Part shown: one piece after another, positions 6,130 to 6,849 of the stretch
Layout of the letters: every line of letters begins with the position of its first letter
How positions within the stretch are numbered: position 1 is the stretch's first letter
Assembly (NCBI GenBank): GCA_024641805.1
Contig: JAHECJ010000108.1
Location: forward strand, 1 to 6,849
From: Desulfococcus sp.
GTDB taxonomy: Bacteria; Desulfobacterota; Desulfobacteria; Desulfobacterales; Desulfosalsimonadaceae
Length of the DNA: 6,849 nucleotides
Direction: 5' to 3'
Translations under genes and position numbers: made by a program
Notes under the pieces: model-generated
Told to the model about the DNA's origin: nothing
Database searches by the model: none
Seen by the model: the letters and a program-made list of their open reading frames with translations, nothing else

Positions 6130-6789
6130 TTATAGGTGAATGTTGATTCTCTGGTAAGCCATTTGATCCATATCCAGGACCCCGCATTCTCCGTTATCCG
6201 AAGATCCTACAATAATGATATATCTTTCGGACGGGTTGAAAATAATCTTTTCATCCGGTTCTATGGGTTCACGCGATACCATTCCGGAACGCCATCGAAA
6301 AAGAATGCTGGAATGCGAATGTCCGGCAAATATTAATTGGTAGGGTGTTTCGTTAAACAATTGCCCTGCCCGCTCGGTGGAACCGGTATCAATGGGCTCG
6401 TAAAACGATCTGACCGAATCAAAAGGCAGCGAATGGGTAAAACAAATTTTTCCATTTACCAGCAACATCGGCAATTTTTTTAAAAATGAAATGATTCTTT
6501 TTTTTTCATTTAACTTGAGATCAGAATAATGGCCATTATTCAGCATCGTTTCTATTTGAAAGTCATTGTTTCCTTTAACCGCCATAAAATTGTTGAGGTT
6601 AATAGCTTCAAAAATTTCATATAGATTATCATTGTGCAAAGAATCAAATATGTCTCCTAAGTGTATTAACTTATGGGATCGGGCTTTCTTTAGTCGATCA
6701 ACCCCTTTTAAAATAGATTCCAGATTTCCATGGGAGTCTGCGAGCAGCCCGATTCGGCTTGAATGTTCTAATACATCATTGGGTTTCAT
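6130..6789 (-). CDS. Calcineurin-like metallophosphoesterase (YfcE/MJ0936-type)
   Basis: This 219-residue protein has the ordered metal-binding motifs of the calcineurin-like phosphoesterase superfamily: ADSHGN (Asp18, His20), HLGDIFD (Asp46), VKGNND (Asn74), FTHS (His119) and AGHSH (His157, His159). All expected ligands of a two-metal site are therefore present. Such small soluble enzymes hydrolyse phosphodiesters or phosphomonoesters, but the natural substrate is rarely known and cannot be told here. It is somewhat longer than E. coli YfcE (about 184 residues) because of an insertion between the third and fourth motifs. The C-terminal IIIVGSSDNG segment looks like a degenerate form of the NPGS/NVGS-type motif of relatives. 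There is no signal peptide or membrane helix, so it should be cytoplasmic. ATG at 6787-6789 is the only usable start: upstream in-frame codons hold no NTG before a TAA. It lacks a well-spaced ribosome binding site. The giant gene follows 58 bp downstream in the same direction and may share its transcript. Confidence 0.92.
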   Translation of the reverse strand: MKPNDVLEHSSRIGLLADSHGNLESILKGVDRLKKARSHKLIHLGDIFDSLHNDNLYEIFEAINLNNFMAVKGNNDFQIETMLNNGHYSDLKLNEKKRIISFLKKLPMLLVNGKICFTHSLPFDSVRSFYEPIDTGSTERAGQLFNETPYQLIFAGHSHSSILFRWRSGMVSREPIEPDEKIIFNPSERYIIIVGSSDNGECGVLDMDQMAYQRINIHL

Positions 6790-6824
6790 CCTGAGAACCG
6801 TCTTTATTGCAAAAGAGTGCGAAA

Positions 6825-6845
6825 ATTCTATTTAAGAGATAGAAT
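6825..6845. repeat. Perfect 7-bp inverted repeat upstream of the metallophosphoesterase gene
   Basis: ATTCTAT (6825-6831) and ATAGAAT (6839-6845) are perfect reverse complements around a 7-base spacer, ending 35 bp upstream of the metallophosphoesterase start. On the minus strand a T-run (TTTT) follows, and after one T-T mismatch AAA and TTT extend the pairing. It could be an operator, a weak AT-rich terminator of a gene beyond the right edge, or chance in AT-rich DNA. The minus-strand TAGAAT inside it could also be a -10 box, whose -35 box would fall outside the window. Confidence 0.4.
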
Positions 6846-6849
6846 ATTT

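Noticed and set aside
6136..6835. Two plus-strand open frames opposite the metallophosphoesterase gene
   Set aside because: They are antisense to a gene with all metal-binding motifs in place and have no recognisable features.

Overview
The window reads as ordinary chromosomal DNA of an anaerobic bacterium, most likely a sulfate-reducing deltaproteobacterium (Desulfobacterota, perhaps Desulfobacteraceae). This rests on the type of PurA and TadA sequences, the moderately AT-rich composition, and a giant CoA-enzyme-activase protein of a class typical of strict anaerobes. The taxonomic call is an inference from general resemblance and was not tested by a search.

Layout, left to right. Bases 1-681 (minus) hold the N-terminal half of adenylosuccinate synthetase, purA, which starts at TTG behind a strong ribosome binding site and runs off the left edge. 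Bases 753-1235 (minus) hold tadA, the tRNA adenosine deaminase. Bases 1236-1389 are a divergent promoter region. Bases 1390-1466 (plus) hold tRNA-Arg with anticodon ACG, followed by an intrinsic terminator. This is the tRNA that TadA modifies, so enzyme and substrate genes sit head to head. Bases 1508-1679 hold no gene that I can support. Bases 1680-6071 (minus) encode one 1463-residue protein. Bases 6130-6789 (minus) encode a small calcineurin-like metallophosphoesterase, followed by the right edge with an inverted repeat.

The giant protein dominates the window. It contains two activase-type ATPase domains of the BcrAD/BadFG/HgdC class, then a Cys-rich linker, a DUF2229-type region and a C-terminal 2-hydroxyacyl-CoA-dehydratase-like region. 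It appears to put a whole ATP-driven low-potential electron-transfer machine, normally split over several subunits, on one chain. Its first ATPase domain has lost the usual nucleotide-binding residues but keeps the cluster cysteines. The architecture is, to my knowledge, a known but functionally uncharacterised family in anaerobes, and its substrate cannot be deduced here.

The metallophosphoesterase lies 58 bp upstream in the same direction and may be co-transcribed with it. purA, tadA and tRNA-Arg are housekeeping genes for purine synthesis and decoding. No CRISPR array, insertion sequence, phage gene or other mobile element is visible.
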